Assembly (NCBI GenBank): GCA_028701435.1
Contig: JAQVQT010000010.1
Span: forward strand, 1-22,069
Direction: 5' to 3'
Length of the DNA stretch: 22,069 nucleotides
From: Smithellaceae bacterium
GTDB lineage: Bacteria; Desulfobacterota; Syntrophia; Syntrophales; Smithellaceae
Shown piece by piece: positions 7,434 to 15,664 of this stretch (position 1 is its first letter; the number at the start of each line of letters is the position of its first letter). The translations under genes were made by a program, and so were the position numbers. Below the pieces are notes generated by a model. That model worked only from the letters and a program-made list of their open reading frames with translations. It did no database searches and was not told where the DNA came from.

Positions 7434-8372
7434 TCAGGTGCCGTCATTTTCATCGAGGCCTTTCAAGCGCACGGCCCGCTGGAATCTTTTCTGAAAATAG
7501 GGGCGATCCAGGCTGTCGATGCGGACGGCCTTTGCCTTGTAAGAGGCATGCACAAACTCGTTGTTGCCGATGTAAATGCCGACATGGCCGATCGGTTTCT
7601 TGGTTCGGAAAAAAACCAGGTCTCCTTCCACCAGTTCATCGCGCTTCACCTGCATGCCGACCGTGGATTGTTCGCGGGCGGTGCGGGGCAGGGTAATGTC
7701 GAAAAACTCATACATTTTCCGGACAAAGGCCGAACAGTCAATGCCCTTGACGGTAGCGCCGCCCAGACGATACGGCGCGCCCAGAAAACCGGTTGCCACC
7801 CGGATGAATAGCTTTCTTTCGTCGGCGCTGCCCCATTTGCCCAGGAGTTCCTCGCTTACTTTTTCTTCACAGGCGATCTGGCCGGATGGGTCGTCCGTCA
7901 AACCGTCATCCTCTTCTTCCAGTAAATCCTCCTCTTCTTCGGCAGGCGCCTTCGTGATCGGCTCCTCTCTGGGGATCATCAGCTTCCGTCCGGCGCGAAG
8001 GGTTTTGGTGCTGACATGATTGAGTTTGGCAATCTGCATGACGGGAACGCCGGTTTTTTTGGCAATCAGGGGAAGCGTGTCGCCTCTTTTGACGATATAG
8101 GATGAAGTGGGTTGCGTTTTTGATTTTGCGGTGACGGGGGGTGAAGATTTTTTTTCTTTGATGCTTAGAATCTGACCGGATTTTACGATGTTGCCGGTCA
8201 AATGGTTGGTTTTCTTGATTTCCGCGACACTGACGCCGGTTCGTCTGGAAATGAGGGAAAGGTTTTCGCCTTTTTTAACTTTGTACTGAAGCGCGTGGGC
8301 ATCGACTTGAAAACAGAGCAGCAAGAAAAGAGCGAACAATCCCCAGGAAATCATGGTTCGCCGTTGCATCAT
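7434..8372 (-). CDS. Exported peptidoglycan hydrolase with two LysM domains and NlpC/P60
   Basis: The 312-residue protein has a signal peptide (about 1-27, ending near DAHA) and two LysM modules at about 29-72 (YKVKKGENLSLISRRTGVS) and 92-134 (YIVKRGDTLPLIAKKTGVP). A strongly acidic linker at 144-161 (EEEEDLLEEEDDG) separates them from a C-terminal NlpC/P60 domain from about 185. The catalytic residues are visible: C213 in GIDCSAF, H263 in IGHVGIYIG, and H275 in FVHAS as the third polar residue. Such enzymes cut gamma-D-Glu-diaminopimelate or related stem-peptide bonds, while LysM binds glycan. GGAGG lies six bases ahead of the first ATG, and a second ATG follows directly. The next gene, transcribed divergently, is the wall synthase mtgA. 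Confidence 0.92.
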   Translation of the reverse strand: MMQRRTMISWGLFALFLLLCFQVDAHALQYKVKKGENLSLISRRTGVSVAEIKKTNHLTGNIVKSGQILSIKEKKSSPPVTAKSKTQPTSSYIVKRGDTLPLIAKKTGVPVMQIAKLNHVSTKTLRAGRKLMIPREEPITKAPAEEEEDLLEEEDDGLTDDPSGQIACEEKVSEELLGKWGSADERKLFIRVATGFLGAPYRLGGATVKGIDCSAFVRKMYEFFDITLPRTAREQSTVGMQVKRDELVEGDLVFFRTKKPIGHVGIYIGNNEFVHASYKAKAVRIDSLDRPYFQKRFQRAVRLKGLDENDGT

Positions 8373-8625
8373 GAAGTACCTCCTGTTTTGGCGGGGGGAG
8401 CCCCATTTTGTTAACGGTGCACAGATTGTGGATCGATGGAGCTAATATTTGTATATCTAAAGATATTTTACTGCACACAGAAAACGAAGGTTCACAATTA
8501 TAAAGACAATTTATCAACTTCGTACGCATTCCCTTACTAAAAATGGAAGGGCATGTCAAATTTATTTTGCAATCTTTTTCAATGAGGTATAGGAAGCGGC
8601 AAACGAAAAAAAAGAGGACATTCCG

Positions 8626-9468
8626 TTGACGCAAAAGTGGAAAAAGATAATTTTATGGAGTTTTTTGGCTGTTGCCGTTTTTTTTGCGGTGGATGCCGGC
8701 CGCTATTTTTTTTATCCGAACGTGGCCGGTCTCCAGAAGAATCGTCCCGGCAAAACCGCCTTCATGGAGTATCGGGAAGAGATTTGGAAGGAAAAAGGCA
8801 TTCGTAAAAAGATATCCGTATCCTGGGTGCCTCTGTCGGGGGTGTCGCCTTACGTAATAAAGGCGGTGATTATTGCCGAGGATGATAAATTCTGGTCTCA
8901 CGAGGGGTTCGACTTTGACGCGATGCAGAAGGCGCTGGAAAAAGACATTAAAAAGAAGAAATTCAAGGCCGGAGGCAGCACGATCTCCCAGCAACTCGCA
9001 AAGAATTTATATCTGACGCCGGCGAAAAATCCGGCCCGAAAAATCAAGGAAGCCATTTTAACCTGGCGAATTGAACGGCAATTGAGCAAGAGAAGGATTC
9101 TGGAGCTCTATTTGAACGTGGCCGAATGGGGGGACGGCCTGTTTGGTGTGGGAACCGCCGCCCGCCGATATTACGGAAAATCCGCCGCCGGTCTCGGCCC
9201 GCGTGAAGCGGCCCAGCTTGCCGCCGCTCTTCCCAATCCGAGGCGTTTCCGTCCGGACGGCAGTTCAAGGTATGCGGCCAACCGGGCGGAGAGAATTTAT
9301 CAGATCATGGTGCGGCGCGGCATCGTCATCGAAGAATATGACGAAGTTCTGAAGGATGAAAGCGGAGAAGAAGAAAAAGCTCCTGAACCGGTTTCGACGG
9401 AGCCGGAAGCCTCTACCGCCGTTGAACCGGCGCGGACGGAAGCGCCCGAGCCTGCGGTTCTTCCCTGA
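8626..9468 (+). CDS. mtgA: Monofunctional biosynthetic peptidoglycan transglycosylase
   Basis: The 280-residue protein has one N-terminal membrane segment (about 8-24) and a GT51 domain. The catalytic glutamate is E85 in EDDKFWSHEGFDFDAM, followed by GGSTISQQLAKNLYL, a second glutamate E167 in NVAEWG and RRYYGKSA. It polymerises lipid II into glycan strands at the periplasmic face of the inner membrane. No transpeptidase domain follows, so it is MtgA rather than a class A PBP. The start is a TTG, since the next in-frame ATG would remove the membrane anchor, and GAGGA lies seven bases upstream. The last 45 residues form a proline-, alanine- and glutamate-rich tail (about 236-280) that MtgA of enterobacteria lacks. 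Confidence 0.93.
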   Translation: MTQKWKKIILWSFLAVAVFFAVDAGRYFFYPNVAGLQKNRPGKTAFMEYREEIWKEKGIRKKISVSWVPLSGVSPYVIKAVIIAEDDKFWSHEGFDFDAMQKALEKDIKKKKFKAGGSTISQQLAKNLYLTPAKNPARKIKEAILTWRIERQLSKRRILELYLNVAEWGDGLFGVGTAARRYYGKSAAGLGPREAAQLAAALPNPRRFRPDGSSRYAANRAERIYQIMVRRGIVIEEYDEVLKDESGEEEKAPEPVSTEPEASTAVEPARTEAPEPAVLP

Positions 9469-9544
9469 ACTGCCTTAAGCCGCAGGCGGCCGGGGCGTAA
9501 TCCCTGAAGAAAATCAGAACAGTCCTGGACGGAAGGGAGACTTC

Positions 9545-10693
9545 ATGATGCGGCCCGTTTACCTCGATTACAATGCCACTACTCCGCTGGATCCGGGCGT
9601 GATCTCCGAGATGCGCCCCTTTCTGGAGATGGAATTCGGCAATCCGTCAAGCTCCCACTATTATGGCGCGGGGCCGAAGCAGGCCGTGGCAAAAGCAAGG
9701 CGGCGCGTGGCGGAGTTTCTGAACTGTCTTCCCGAAGAAGTTTTCTTTACGTCCGGCGGGACGGAATCCAACAACTACGCCATCAAAGGCATGGCCCGTG
9801 CGCTGAAGGACAGAGGCCGCCACATCGTCACCACCGCCTTTGAACATCCGGCGGTGCTCGAGGTGTGCCGGTATCTGGAAGGCGAGGGGTTTGAAACGAC
9901 GCGCGTGGCCGTGGATGAGCGGGGTATGGTCGATCCTGAAAGGATCCGGCAGGCTCTGCGCTCCGATACGATCCTCGTCACCGTCATGCACGCGAACAAT
10001 GAGGTCGGAACGATCCAGCCCATCGCGGATATTGCCCGCCTGGTAGGGCCGCGAGGAATTGTGATGCACACCGACGCCGCCCAGTCACCGGGAAAAATCC
10101 CGGTTGACGTGGCGTCTCTCGGCGTGGATCTGCTGTCCATCGCCGGCCACAAGCTTTACGCGCCCAAGGGAATCGGAGCCCTCTACGTGCGAAAAGGCCT
10201 CGCGCCGGAGAAATTCTGCCACGGCGCCGGGCAGGAAATGGGCCGCAGGGCCGGAACGGAAAATGTGGCGGGCATCGTCGGTTTGGGCAAAGCCTGCGAG
10301 ATGGCGTCCGCAAGCCTGGCTGAAGATTCGCTCCGCATGCGGGCGCTTCGTGACCGGCTTTATGAGGGGATTGCCGGACGCACGGACGGCGTGCGTCTGA
10401 ACGGACATTCCGAACATTGCCTGCCCAACACGCTTAACCTGTCGTTTCAGGGATTGGATGCCAACCGGCTGCTGGAGGAAATCGGACGGGATGTGGCCGC
10501 ATCGGCCGGCGCTGCCTGTCACGCCGGTTCGGTTGCCGTTTCCCATGTCCTTGAAGCCATGCGGGTTCCGGTTGAATGGGCGCGGGGCGCCTTGCGGTTT
10601 TCCCTGGGGCGCATGACCACCCCCGGGGATATTGACCGGGCGGTGGACGCGGTGGCGGCGGCAGCGGCCGGATTGCGGAAAGGGGCGAAATAA
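9545..10693 (+). CDS. Cysteine desulfurase, IscS/NifS class I
   Basis: The 382-residue PLP enzyme starts with YLDYNATTPLDP. It has H101 in FEHPAV, the PLP lysine K203 in SIAGHKLYAPKG and the persulfide cysteine C325 in SAGAACHAGS. These match E. coli IscS H104, K206 and C328 almost in register. It releases sulfur from L-cysteine for Fe-S clusters, thiolated tRNA or other acceptors. GGGAG precedes two consecutive ATGs (9545 and 9548), and the second has the better spacing. No iscU, iscA or iscR is adjacent. Instead queG follows directly with no gap, so the pair is probably co-translated. Whether it is the housekeeping desulfurase cannot be decided from this window. Confidence 0.93.
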   Translation: MMRPVYLDYNATTPLDPGVISEMRPFLEMEFGNPSSSHYYGAGPKQAVAKARRRVAEFLNCLPEEVFFTSGGTESNNYAIKGMARALKDRGRHIVTTAFEHPAVLEVCRYLEGEGFETTRVAVDERGMVDPERIRQALRSDTILVTVMHANNEVGTIQPIADIARLVGPRGIVMHTDAAQSPGKIPVDVASLGVDLLSIAGHKLYAPKGIGALYVRKGLAPEKFCHGAGQEMGRRAGTENVAGIVGLGKACEMASASLAEDSLRMRALRDRLYEGIAGRTDGVRLNGHSEHCLPNTLNLSFQGLDANRLLEEIGRDVAASAGAACHAGSVAVSHVLEAMRVPVEWARGALRFSLGRMTTPGDIDRAVDAVAAAAAGLRKGAK

Positions 10694-11662
10694 ATGCAAG
10701 CAGCCGGCGCGGGAAATTCTTTGCCATCCAACGGCCTGAAGGATCCGGTCTTGACGGCCGACGCGATCAAGGAGGAAGCCCGCCGGCTTGGGTTTGACGG
10801 CTGCGGGATTTCCCGCGCGGAAGCGCTTCCGGAAGACGCTCTCCGCCTGCGTTCGTGGCTGGATCACGGGTATCATGCCGGAATGGCCTATATGGAAAGG
10901 CAACCAGAGAAGCGGATTGATCCGAACCTGCTGTTTGAAGGCGCCCGTTCGGTCATTTCCGTTCTTTTGAATTATCGTCCGCCCAAAATGCAAACCGATC
11001 CGGAAGCGCCGGTTTTGGCAAAGTACGCCTACGGGAAAGATTATCACGTCGTTGTCAGGGAAAAACTGAACCGTCTGCTGAAGAAAATTTCATCCGGCAT
11101 CGCGCCGGTTCGCGGCCGGGCGTTTGTGGATACGGCGCCGCTGCTCGAAAAGGCGTGGGCCGCCCGGGCGGGGCTGGGGTGGATCGGCAAAAACACCTGC
11201 CTGATTTCACCGGGGAAAGGCTCTTTTTGTTTCATTGGAACGCTTCTGATCGATATTCCCCTGCAATATGACCGTCCCATTGCCGATCGTTGCGGCGACT
11301 GCACGCTTTGCATCGACGCCTGCCCCGCGAAGGCCATTGTCGCCCCGCGGACGCTGGATGCCGGCCGCTGCATTTCCTATTGGACGATCGAAAACAAGGC
11401 GGCCATCGGAGAGGCGTTCAGGAATCGGCTGGGCAACCGCGTGTTCGGCTGCGATATCTGCCAGGATGTCTGCCCTTGGAACCGCAGCGTCGCCCCGCAC
11501 CATGAAAAAGATTTTGCCCCCCCGCCCGGATTGCTTGAAATGACCCGCGCGGACTGGTTCAGCCTCAATGAGGAACAATACGGGAGAATCTTTCAAAACT
11601 CCGCCGTGAAGAGAATTGGATTTGAAGGCTTGAAAAGAAACCTCGAGTGCATCGCGGGGTGA
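10694..11662 (+). CDS. queG: Epoxyqueuosine reductase QueG
   Basis: The 322-residue product carries the QueG core: a cobalamin-binding domain with the proposed catalytic D146 in FVDTAPLLEKAWAARAG, GLGWIGKNTCL, then two [4Fe-4S] motifs, CGDCTLCIDACP (C200, C203, C206, C210) and CDICQDVCPWN (C253, C256, C260), with RCISYW (C226) supplying the remaining ligand. It reduces epoxyqueuosine to queuosine in tRNA using B12 and iron-sulfur clusters. The protein ends soon after the clusters, so it lacks the HEAT-like C-terminal extension of longer homologues. The ATG follows the desulfurase stop directly, with AGGGG just upstream. Its Fe-S and cobalamin needs fit the desulfurase upstream. Confidence 0.94.
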   Translation: MQAAGAGNSLPSNGLKDPVLTADAIKEEARRLGFDGCGISRAEALPEDALRLRSWLDHGYHAGMAYMERQPEKRIDPNLLFEGARSVISVLLNYRPPKMQTDPEAPVLAKYAYGKDYHVVVREKLNRLLKKISSGIAPVRGRAFVDTAPLLEKAWAARAGLGWIGKNTCLISPGKGSFCFIGTLLIDIPLQYDRPIADRCGDCTLCIDACPAKAIVAPRTLDAGRCISYWTIENKAAIGEAFRNRLGNRVFGCDICQDVCPWNRSVAPHHEKDFAPPPGLLEMTRADWFSLNEEQYGRIFQNSAVKRIGFEGLKRNLECIAG

Positions 11663-11743
11663 TCCGGACGCGCAGATTGATGAAAACGGAAGTGTAACGG
11701 TCAATGGTCAAGAATAAACGGTCTGTCGCCCAAATACCCTTTT

Positions 11744-11763
11744 CGCTTGCCTGAAAGCGTTTT
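11744..11763 (+). terminator. Weak terminator-like hairpin after queG
   Basis: CGCTT (11744-11748) can pair with AAGCG (11755-11759) around a six-base loop, followed by TTTT. It lies about 80 bases after the queG stop, in the convergent gap before the methyltransferase gene. The stem is short, so this is tentative. Confidence 0.3.
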
Positions 11764-11811
11764 GAATACATCTAAGGCTTGTGAAAGGTTATGACAAAAC
11801 TCGCCATCGGC

Positions 11812-12837
11812 TCAAACAGTTGTCATTACTGATCTTTCATTGTATTCATCGAGTGCCCTGAAGAATGCATCGATGTTGCGCAGCGGCGTCCCCGGCGGCA
11901 CATCGCACCCGGACGAGAGAACGAAATTGGCATGACCGGATGTTTTCAAAAGCAGGTTCGTCGTCGCCCGGCGGATCTCTTCCTCCGTCCCGTTTTTAAG
12001 AACGCCCGCCGGATCAATGTTTCCAAAAGCAAGGATGCCTGGCGGGACCGTCTTCAGAACCTGCTCCATGTCCACGGCGTTCCCAAAGTGCATTCCCATC
12101 GCTCCGGTCGATGCCATCGTTTCGACATGACGGCTGACGCCGCCGCAATTGTGCAGAATAACCATAAAATCATCGTCCTGCACCGTGTCGATGATCGTTT
12201 TTATATACCGGGACGAAAACTCGTCGCAATGAGCGGGAGAGATCAGGCCTGCCGCGGGCTCGGCGATGACGATGCCGTTGACGCCGCTCTCCTTGAAGGC
12301 CCTGGCGTAACCACGGAGAAACTCCGTTGATTTTTGCAGCACGACGTGGAGCATTTCCGGTTCGGCATGGACGTTCATGAGCGCGTCGGTCATGCCGCAA
12401 AGTCTGCCGGCGAGAGAAAATGGACCAATATGACAGCCAAAGACCGGCCTGTCGGCAATCGTTGCCGCCACTAGCGCGGCCGCCTCAAGAAATTCACCGG
12501 TGCGTCCGCTGCCGATTGAGGGAATGGTGAGGGAATCAGCGCTTTCGGCGTTCTTCACGATGCTCCCTGTGATCGTCGGGGGTTCATTCTCTAGGCGGCG
12601 TACTTCACTGCCGAAGGCTTCCGCCTCCACCGAAAGATCCATGGCGGTTATGGAGGCGGCCGACGGGTAACGCCGGGCTAACGCCGTTACGCACTCAGCC
12701 TGCAATTTGCCGGACTGCAGCATGTCGTGAATACTGACCCGCGTCAGTTCAATTCCGGTGTACATCATCAGCGGAAATGCCCGCCGGGCATCGGAATAAA
12801 GGATGTCACGGATCCATTCCCGCATGTTTTGTTTCAT
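11812..12837 (-). CDS. MtaA/CmuA-type cobalamin methyltransferase (UroD superfamily)
   Basis: The 341-residue protein is a UroD-fold TIM barrel with the zinc-thiolate signature of MtaA/MtbA-type methyltransferases: H229-x-C231 in ILHNCGG and C311 in SSGCDVPPGTP, plus the C-terminal NIDAFFRAL. In methanogens these enzymes move methyl from a corrinoid protein to coenzyme M. In bacteria the acceptor is generally different, and this one is unknown. It is distinct from true uroporphyrinogen decarboxylase. The ATG at 12837 is chosen over a TTG at 12855 because GAGG lies five bases upstream. It is the third gene of the minus-strand set, 94 bases after the corrinoid protein stop, and is probably its methyl-transfer partner. 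Confidence 0.82.
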   Translation of the reverse strand: MKQNMREWIRDILYSDARRAFPLMMYTGIELTRVSIHDMLQSGKLQAECVTALARRYPSAASITAMDLSVEAEAFGSEVRRLENEPPTITGSIVKNAESADSLTIPSIGSGRTGEFLEAAALVAATIADRPVFGCHIGPFSLAGRLCGMTDALMNVHAEPEMLHVVLQKSTEFLRGYARAFKESGVNGIVIAEPAAGLISPAHCDEFSSRYIKTIIDTVQDDDFMVILHNCGGVSRHVETMASTGAMGMHFGNAVDMEQVLKTVPPGILAFGNIDPAGVLKNGTEEEIRRATTNLLLKTSGHANFVLSSGCDVPPGTPLRNIDAFFRALDEYNERSVMTTV

Positions 12838-12931
12838 GGTCGCCTCATCTTTCAATGATTTTATGCCGAAGCCACGGACGGTTCCGCAATCGAATCCAGT
12901 ATCACCCTTCTCAAGGTTGCGGTTACAGGCC

Positions 12932-13564
12932 TTATCCGATCAAGCGCTTCACAATCTCTGACGCGCCCGAGGCGTCGGAGGCGTATCCATGCGCGCCGAT
13001 TTCGTCGGCAAAAGCCTGTGTAACCGGCGCCCCTCCCACGATCACCTTGACCGTTCCGGCAATTTCTGAAGCGCGCACAGCCTCCATCACTTCCTTCATG
13101 TAGGACATGGTGGTGCTCAGGAGCGATGAAAGCGCGATAACCTGGGCGCCGTGGTTTTGCGCCGCCTCTATGAATTTCTCTTTGGGCGCGTCAATGCCGA
13201 TATCGATTACATCGAAACCCGCACCCTGGAGCATATAGCAGACAATATTCTTCCCGATATCGTGAAGATCTCCCAGCACCGTGCCTATGATGATCGTGCC
13301 CTTCGTCGGCACCTTTTCCTGAAGAAGAATGGGCTTGATGATCTCGAGCCCTGATTTCATCGCCCGCGCGGCCATGAGCACTTCGGGCACAAAGACCTCA
13401 TTGTTCCGGAATCGGATGCCGATGGAGCTCATTCCGGCCACAAGGCCGTTGTTGAGAATATCGCTTACACCGATCCCTTCCTCCAGGCATTTTCCCACCA
13501 GTAACCGGACTTCGTTATTTTTTCCATTCTCGACATGTGCCGCTATTTCTCTTAAGATTTCCAT
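12932..13564 (-). CDS. Corrinoid (B12-binding) methyl-carrier protein, MtaC/MtbC family
   Basis: The 210-residue protein has the two-part methyl-carrier architecture: an N-terminal helical cap (about 1-80, with GIRFRNNEVFVPEVLMAARAM) and a C-terminal cobalamin-binding Rossmann domain. The base-off/His-on ligand is H101 in GTVLGDLHDIGKN, followed by ALSSLLSTTM and VIVGGAPV. It would carry methyl on cobalt between two methyltransferases. GGGGAA lies six bases ahead of the ATG at 13564, which is preferred to the upstream TTG at 13570. It sits between two UroD-family methyltransferase genes, the usual arrangement of a three-component corrinoid system. Oxidation of Co(I) would need a reactivator; a candidate is encoded at 17025-17756. 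Confidence 0.93.
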   Translation of the reverse strand: MEILREIAAHVENGKNNEVRLLVGKCLEEGIGVSDILNNGLVAGMSSIGIRFRNNEVFVPEVLMAARAMKSGLEIIKPILLQEKVPTKGTIIIGTVLGDLHDIGKNIVCYMLQGAGFDVIDIGIDAPKEKFIEAAQNHGAQVIALSSLLSTTMSYMKEVMEAVRASEIAGTVKVIVGGAPVTQAFADEIGAHGYASDASGASEIVKRLIG

Positions 13565-13635
13565 GACCAATTCCCCTGTTCATCATCGTTATTCCCGGCA
13601 GCGGCATGATCTTTCCCGCCAGGCATTCTTCTTCC

Positions 13636-14721
13636 TCAGGATTTTCTTGCCCCGTATTTCTTCGCCGCCTCAAACATGGCGATGCAGTTGAGCGGATCCA
13701 CTCCGGGGTGAAGTGAGTTGGAGTCGCACAAAATATAGCCGCCTCCCGTTGCCGCGTCGGCAATGGCCTGCCGCACCGCCTCGTCAACTTCTTCCGGAGT
13801 GCCGTCGGGAAGAAGGTCAACGCAGTCAATGTTGCCGATCAGGCAGAGCCTGTCGCCGCAATACGCCTTTAGCTTTTTAAGCTCCATCCCCGCTTGCGGC
13901 TCGAGGGGATTGAGCCCGTCGTATCCGGTCTCGATCATGATATCCAGAAGAGGCCACAGATTGCCGTCACTGTGGGCGACGGCTTTCAGTCCCATCCGGT
14001 GGGCTTTTTCGACCAACTCCGTATTGTAGGGTTTGATGAATTCCACAAACTGCCGCGGTGAAATGAGCGGGGAATGTTTGTCGGCAATGTCGTCTTCCAC
14101 CACCAGGACATCCAGGCCGGCATCGACAAGCATATCGAGCTGTTCCAGGCTGTAGTCGGTGACCATGCGGGCGACGCGATGAACGAATTCGGGATGATCG
14201 TACATTTGGATCATCAGGTTCTCCATGCCCATAAGACGCCACGAGCGAACAAAAGTGCCGCGCATCAGCCAGAAGAGAGCCTTTTCTCCTTTAAAGCGAT
14301 CCCGTCCCAGATCGAGCAGAAGGAGATGGTTCCGGTTGGGGCGCGGAGGTGTAAAATGGTCGATGTCGCCGGGATTCTGAACGGGATGACCTGTGGCTAC
14401 CGGAAGACCGTGAATGCTCCGGGTGTAGATGACCCCCCAGTCGTCCGCGACATGCTCCGTATCCACCGTTTCCTCATGGCCGATCTCAAACGAGGTGAAA
14501 CCGTCTATGCCGAAGTGCTCGTGAATCAGGAAGAGCGTGTCCAGAAGCTTTCCCTTTTCGCGGTCGTTCATCTCGCGAAATTCTTTCGGGTCCGGAAGAC
14601 CGTCGGTGATGTGTCTGCCGATACCGATGATTGGCGCTTCGTTAATGCCGTGAATGTAAACCGGCACTTGGTCGGGTTCTTGTATGCTCAACGCGGCCTT
14701 GATACGTTCCCTGCCGTTCAT
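13636..14721 (-). CDS. UroD-family methyltransferase, probable substrate demethylase (MT1-like)
   Basis: The 361-residue TIM-barrel protein belongs to the uroporphyrinogen decarboxylase superfamily but lies with a corrinoid protein, so a methyltransferase role is inferred. Visible conserved stretches are VVEDDIADKHSPLISPRQF (about 207-225), AHSDGN with H250/D252, LNPLEPQAGMELKKLK and ILCDSNSLHPGVDP near the C-terminus with C332. It lacks the H-x-C pair of MtaA proteins, so it is likely the component that takes methyl from the substrate. The substrate is unknown; methoxylated aromatics or other methylated compounds are possible. The start at 14721 is set by GGAGG (14734-14730) eight bases upstream, because that motif overlaps the earlier ATG at 14736. 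It is first in the minus-strand operon. Confidence 0.78.
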   Translation of the reverse strand: MNGRERIKAALSIQEPDQVPVYIHGINEAPIIGIGRHITDGLPDPKEFREMNDREKGKLLDTLFLIHEHFGIDGFTSFEIGHEETVDTEHVADDWGVIYTRSIHGLPVATGHPVQNPGDIDHFTPPRPNRNHLLLLDLGRDRFKGEKALFWLMRGTFVRSWRLMGMENLMIQMYDHPEFVHRVARMVTDYSLEQLDMLVDAGLDVLVVEDDIADKHSPLISPRQFVEFIKPYNTELVEKAHRMGLKAVAHSDGNLWPLLDIMIETGYDGLNPLEPQAGMELKKLKAYCGDRLCLIGNIDCVDLLPDGTPEEVDEAVRQAIADAATGGGYILCDSNSLHPGVDPLNCIAMFEAAKKYGARKS

Positions 14722-14844
14722 ACGCAATACCTCCATGTAAAGTCACCAACAAAAATATTATAGATAAAACACAATAATTTCAGATTCTTTTGCAAGCCAG
14801 GCCGATGATAACCGCTGCTTTGCAATTCATTTTTAAAAAAGTGT

Positions 14845-14872
14845 TTGACAAAACAGTAACGTTGTTCATAAT
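14845..14872 (+). promoter_or_regulatory. Sigma-70 promoter for the TetR/MFS direction
   Basis: TTGACA at 14845-14850 and CATAAT at 14867-14872 have a 16-base spacer, matching the consensus at 6/6 and 5/6 positions. The -10 runs into the 19-base palindrome at 14870. It lies about 125 bases ahead of the regulator start. Confidence 0.65.
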
Positions 14873-14893
14873 CGAACAGTGTTCGATTGTCAA
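14865..14893 (-). promoter_or_regulatory. Sigma-70 promoter for the corrinoid methyltransferase operon
   Basis: On the minus strand, TTGACA (14893-14888) and TATGAA (14870-14865) are 17 bases apart, matching the consensus at 6/6 and 4/6. The spacer is almost entirely occupied by the palindrome. It would drive the genes at 14721, 13564 and 12837. Confidence 0.6.
14870..14888. promoter_or_regulatory. 19-base palindromic operator shared by two divergent promoters
   Basis: AATCGAACAGTGTTCGATT is a perfect palindrome around a central G (nine-base arms), a size typical of TetR-family operators. It overlaps the -10 of the plus promoter and fills the spacer of the minus promoter. A repressor bound here could silence both operons. 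The adjacent TetR-family gene is the obvious candidate ligand-responsive repressor. Confidence 0.75.
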
Positions 14894-14998
14894 TATTTTA
14901 TGTTTGGCTTGAAAAAATACCTTGCCGTTGCCGGGAGGCGCCGCAGTGCGCTTTGGCAGGAGGTCGGTTAAAAGTTATAGAAAAAGGTGCAGGGAAAA

Positions 14999-15625
14999 AT
15001 GGAGCCAGGAAAACTGAGGCAAAGGGGAAAGGACAAGCGGCGAAGGGCGATCCTTGAAGCGGCGCGGGGCCTGCTTCTGGAAAAAGGCATTGACGGTGTT
15101 TCCATGCGTCAGATAGCCGATATCAGCGAGCTGGGGCTCGGAACGATTTATTCATACTTCTCCGGCAAAACAGAGATATACGCGACCCTTTCCGTTGAGG
15201 CGTTCGACCTCATCCATGAAAGCCTCGCGGCTGCCGTCTCTCCGGGCGCCTCGCCCCAAGACAGAATCCGGGCAATCGGTAAAGCTCTGCTCGGGTTCAG
15301 CGTAAAACACAAGGCCTATTTCGATTTTCTGGATTACTTTGTTTCGTCATCACGACGAATGTTCCCGGTGCAAACAAAGATTCACATTGACAAGCACGGG
15401 GAGAAAATGCTGGCCCCGCTCATCGAAGCGATCGAAGAGGGAGTGAAGATCGGCGTTTTTAAACCCGTCGATGCCAAACAGTATTCGTTGATTTTTCTGG
15501 GGATGCTCCATGGAATCACCCATCTTCGAAAACTCCAGGAAACCATGCTAAAGGGACACCGGTTTGATGAACTATACCATCAGGCTGTCGGGTGCATCCT
15601 CGACTCCCTTTGTAGCAAGCAGTGA
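14999..15625 (+). CDS. TetR/AcrR-family transcriptional regulator
   Basis: The 208-residue protein has a basic N-terminus (RQRGKDKRRRAILEAA) and a TetR helix-turn-helix at about 35-55 (MRQIADISELGLGTIYSYF, with the usual GTIYSYF end). A helical ligand-binding domain follows, containing YFDFLDYFVSSSRRMF and LIFLGMLHGITHLRK. The effector is not readable. The ATG at 14999 is chosen over a GTG at 14987, with AGGG and AGGTG upstream. The gene is divergent from the corrinoid methyltransferase operon and is followed 39 bases later by a transporter. With the shared palindrome this predicts autorepression and control of both sides, probably lifted by the pathway substrate or a derivative. Confidence 0.88.
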   Translation: MEPGKLRQRGKDKRRRAILEAARGLLLEKGIDGVSMRQIADISELGLGTIYSYFSGKTEIYATLSVEAFDLIHESLAAAVSPGASPQDRIRAIGKALLGFSVKHKAYFDFLDYFVSSSRRMFPVQTKIHIDKHGEKMLAPLIEAIEEGVKIGVFKPVDAKQYSLIFLGMLHGITHLRKLQETMLKGHRFDELYHQAVGCILDSLCSKQ

Positions 15626-15664
15626 ACAGACCTTTTTCCAAAGTAAGTCAGAGGAGATTTCTAT

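Noticed and set aside
8453..8466. ATATCTAAAGATAT dyad between the NlpC/P60 gene and mtgA
   Set aside because: Six-base arms in AT-rich DNA; no promoter or regulator context to support it.
10085..11047. Minus-strand 320-codon frame
   Set aside because: Antisense to the cysteine desulfurase and queG, which have intact catalytic motifs; the frame is a codon-bias shadow.
11791..11826. ATGACAA/TTGTCAT inverted repeat straddling the stop of the MtaA-like gene
   Set aside because: Seven-base arms with a 22-base loop and no T-run; not convincing as a terminator.
11812..14721. Annotation of the two UroD-fold proteins as uroporphyrinogen decarboxylase (heme synthesis)
   Set aside because: Both flank a corrinoid carrier gene, and one carries the H-x-C...C zinc motif of MtaA-type methyltransferases.
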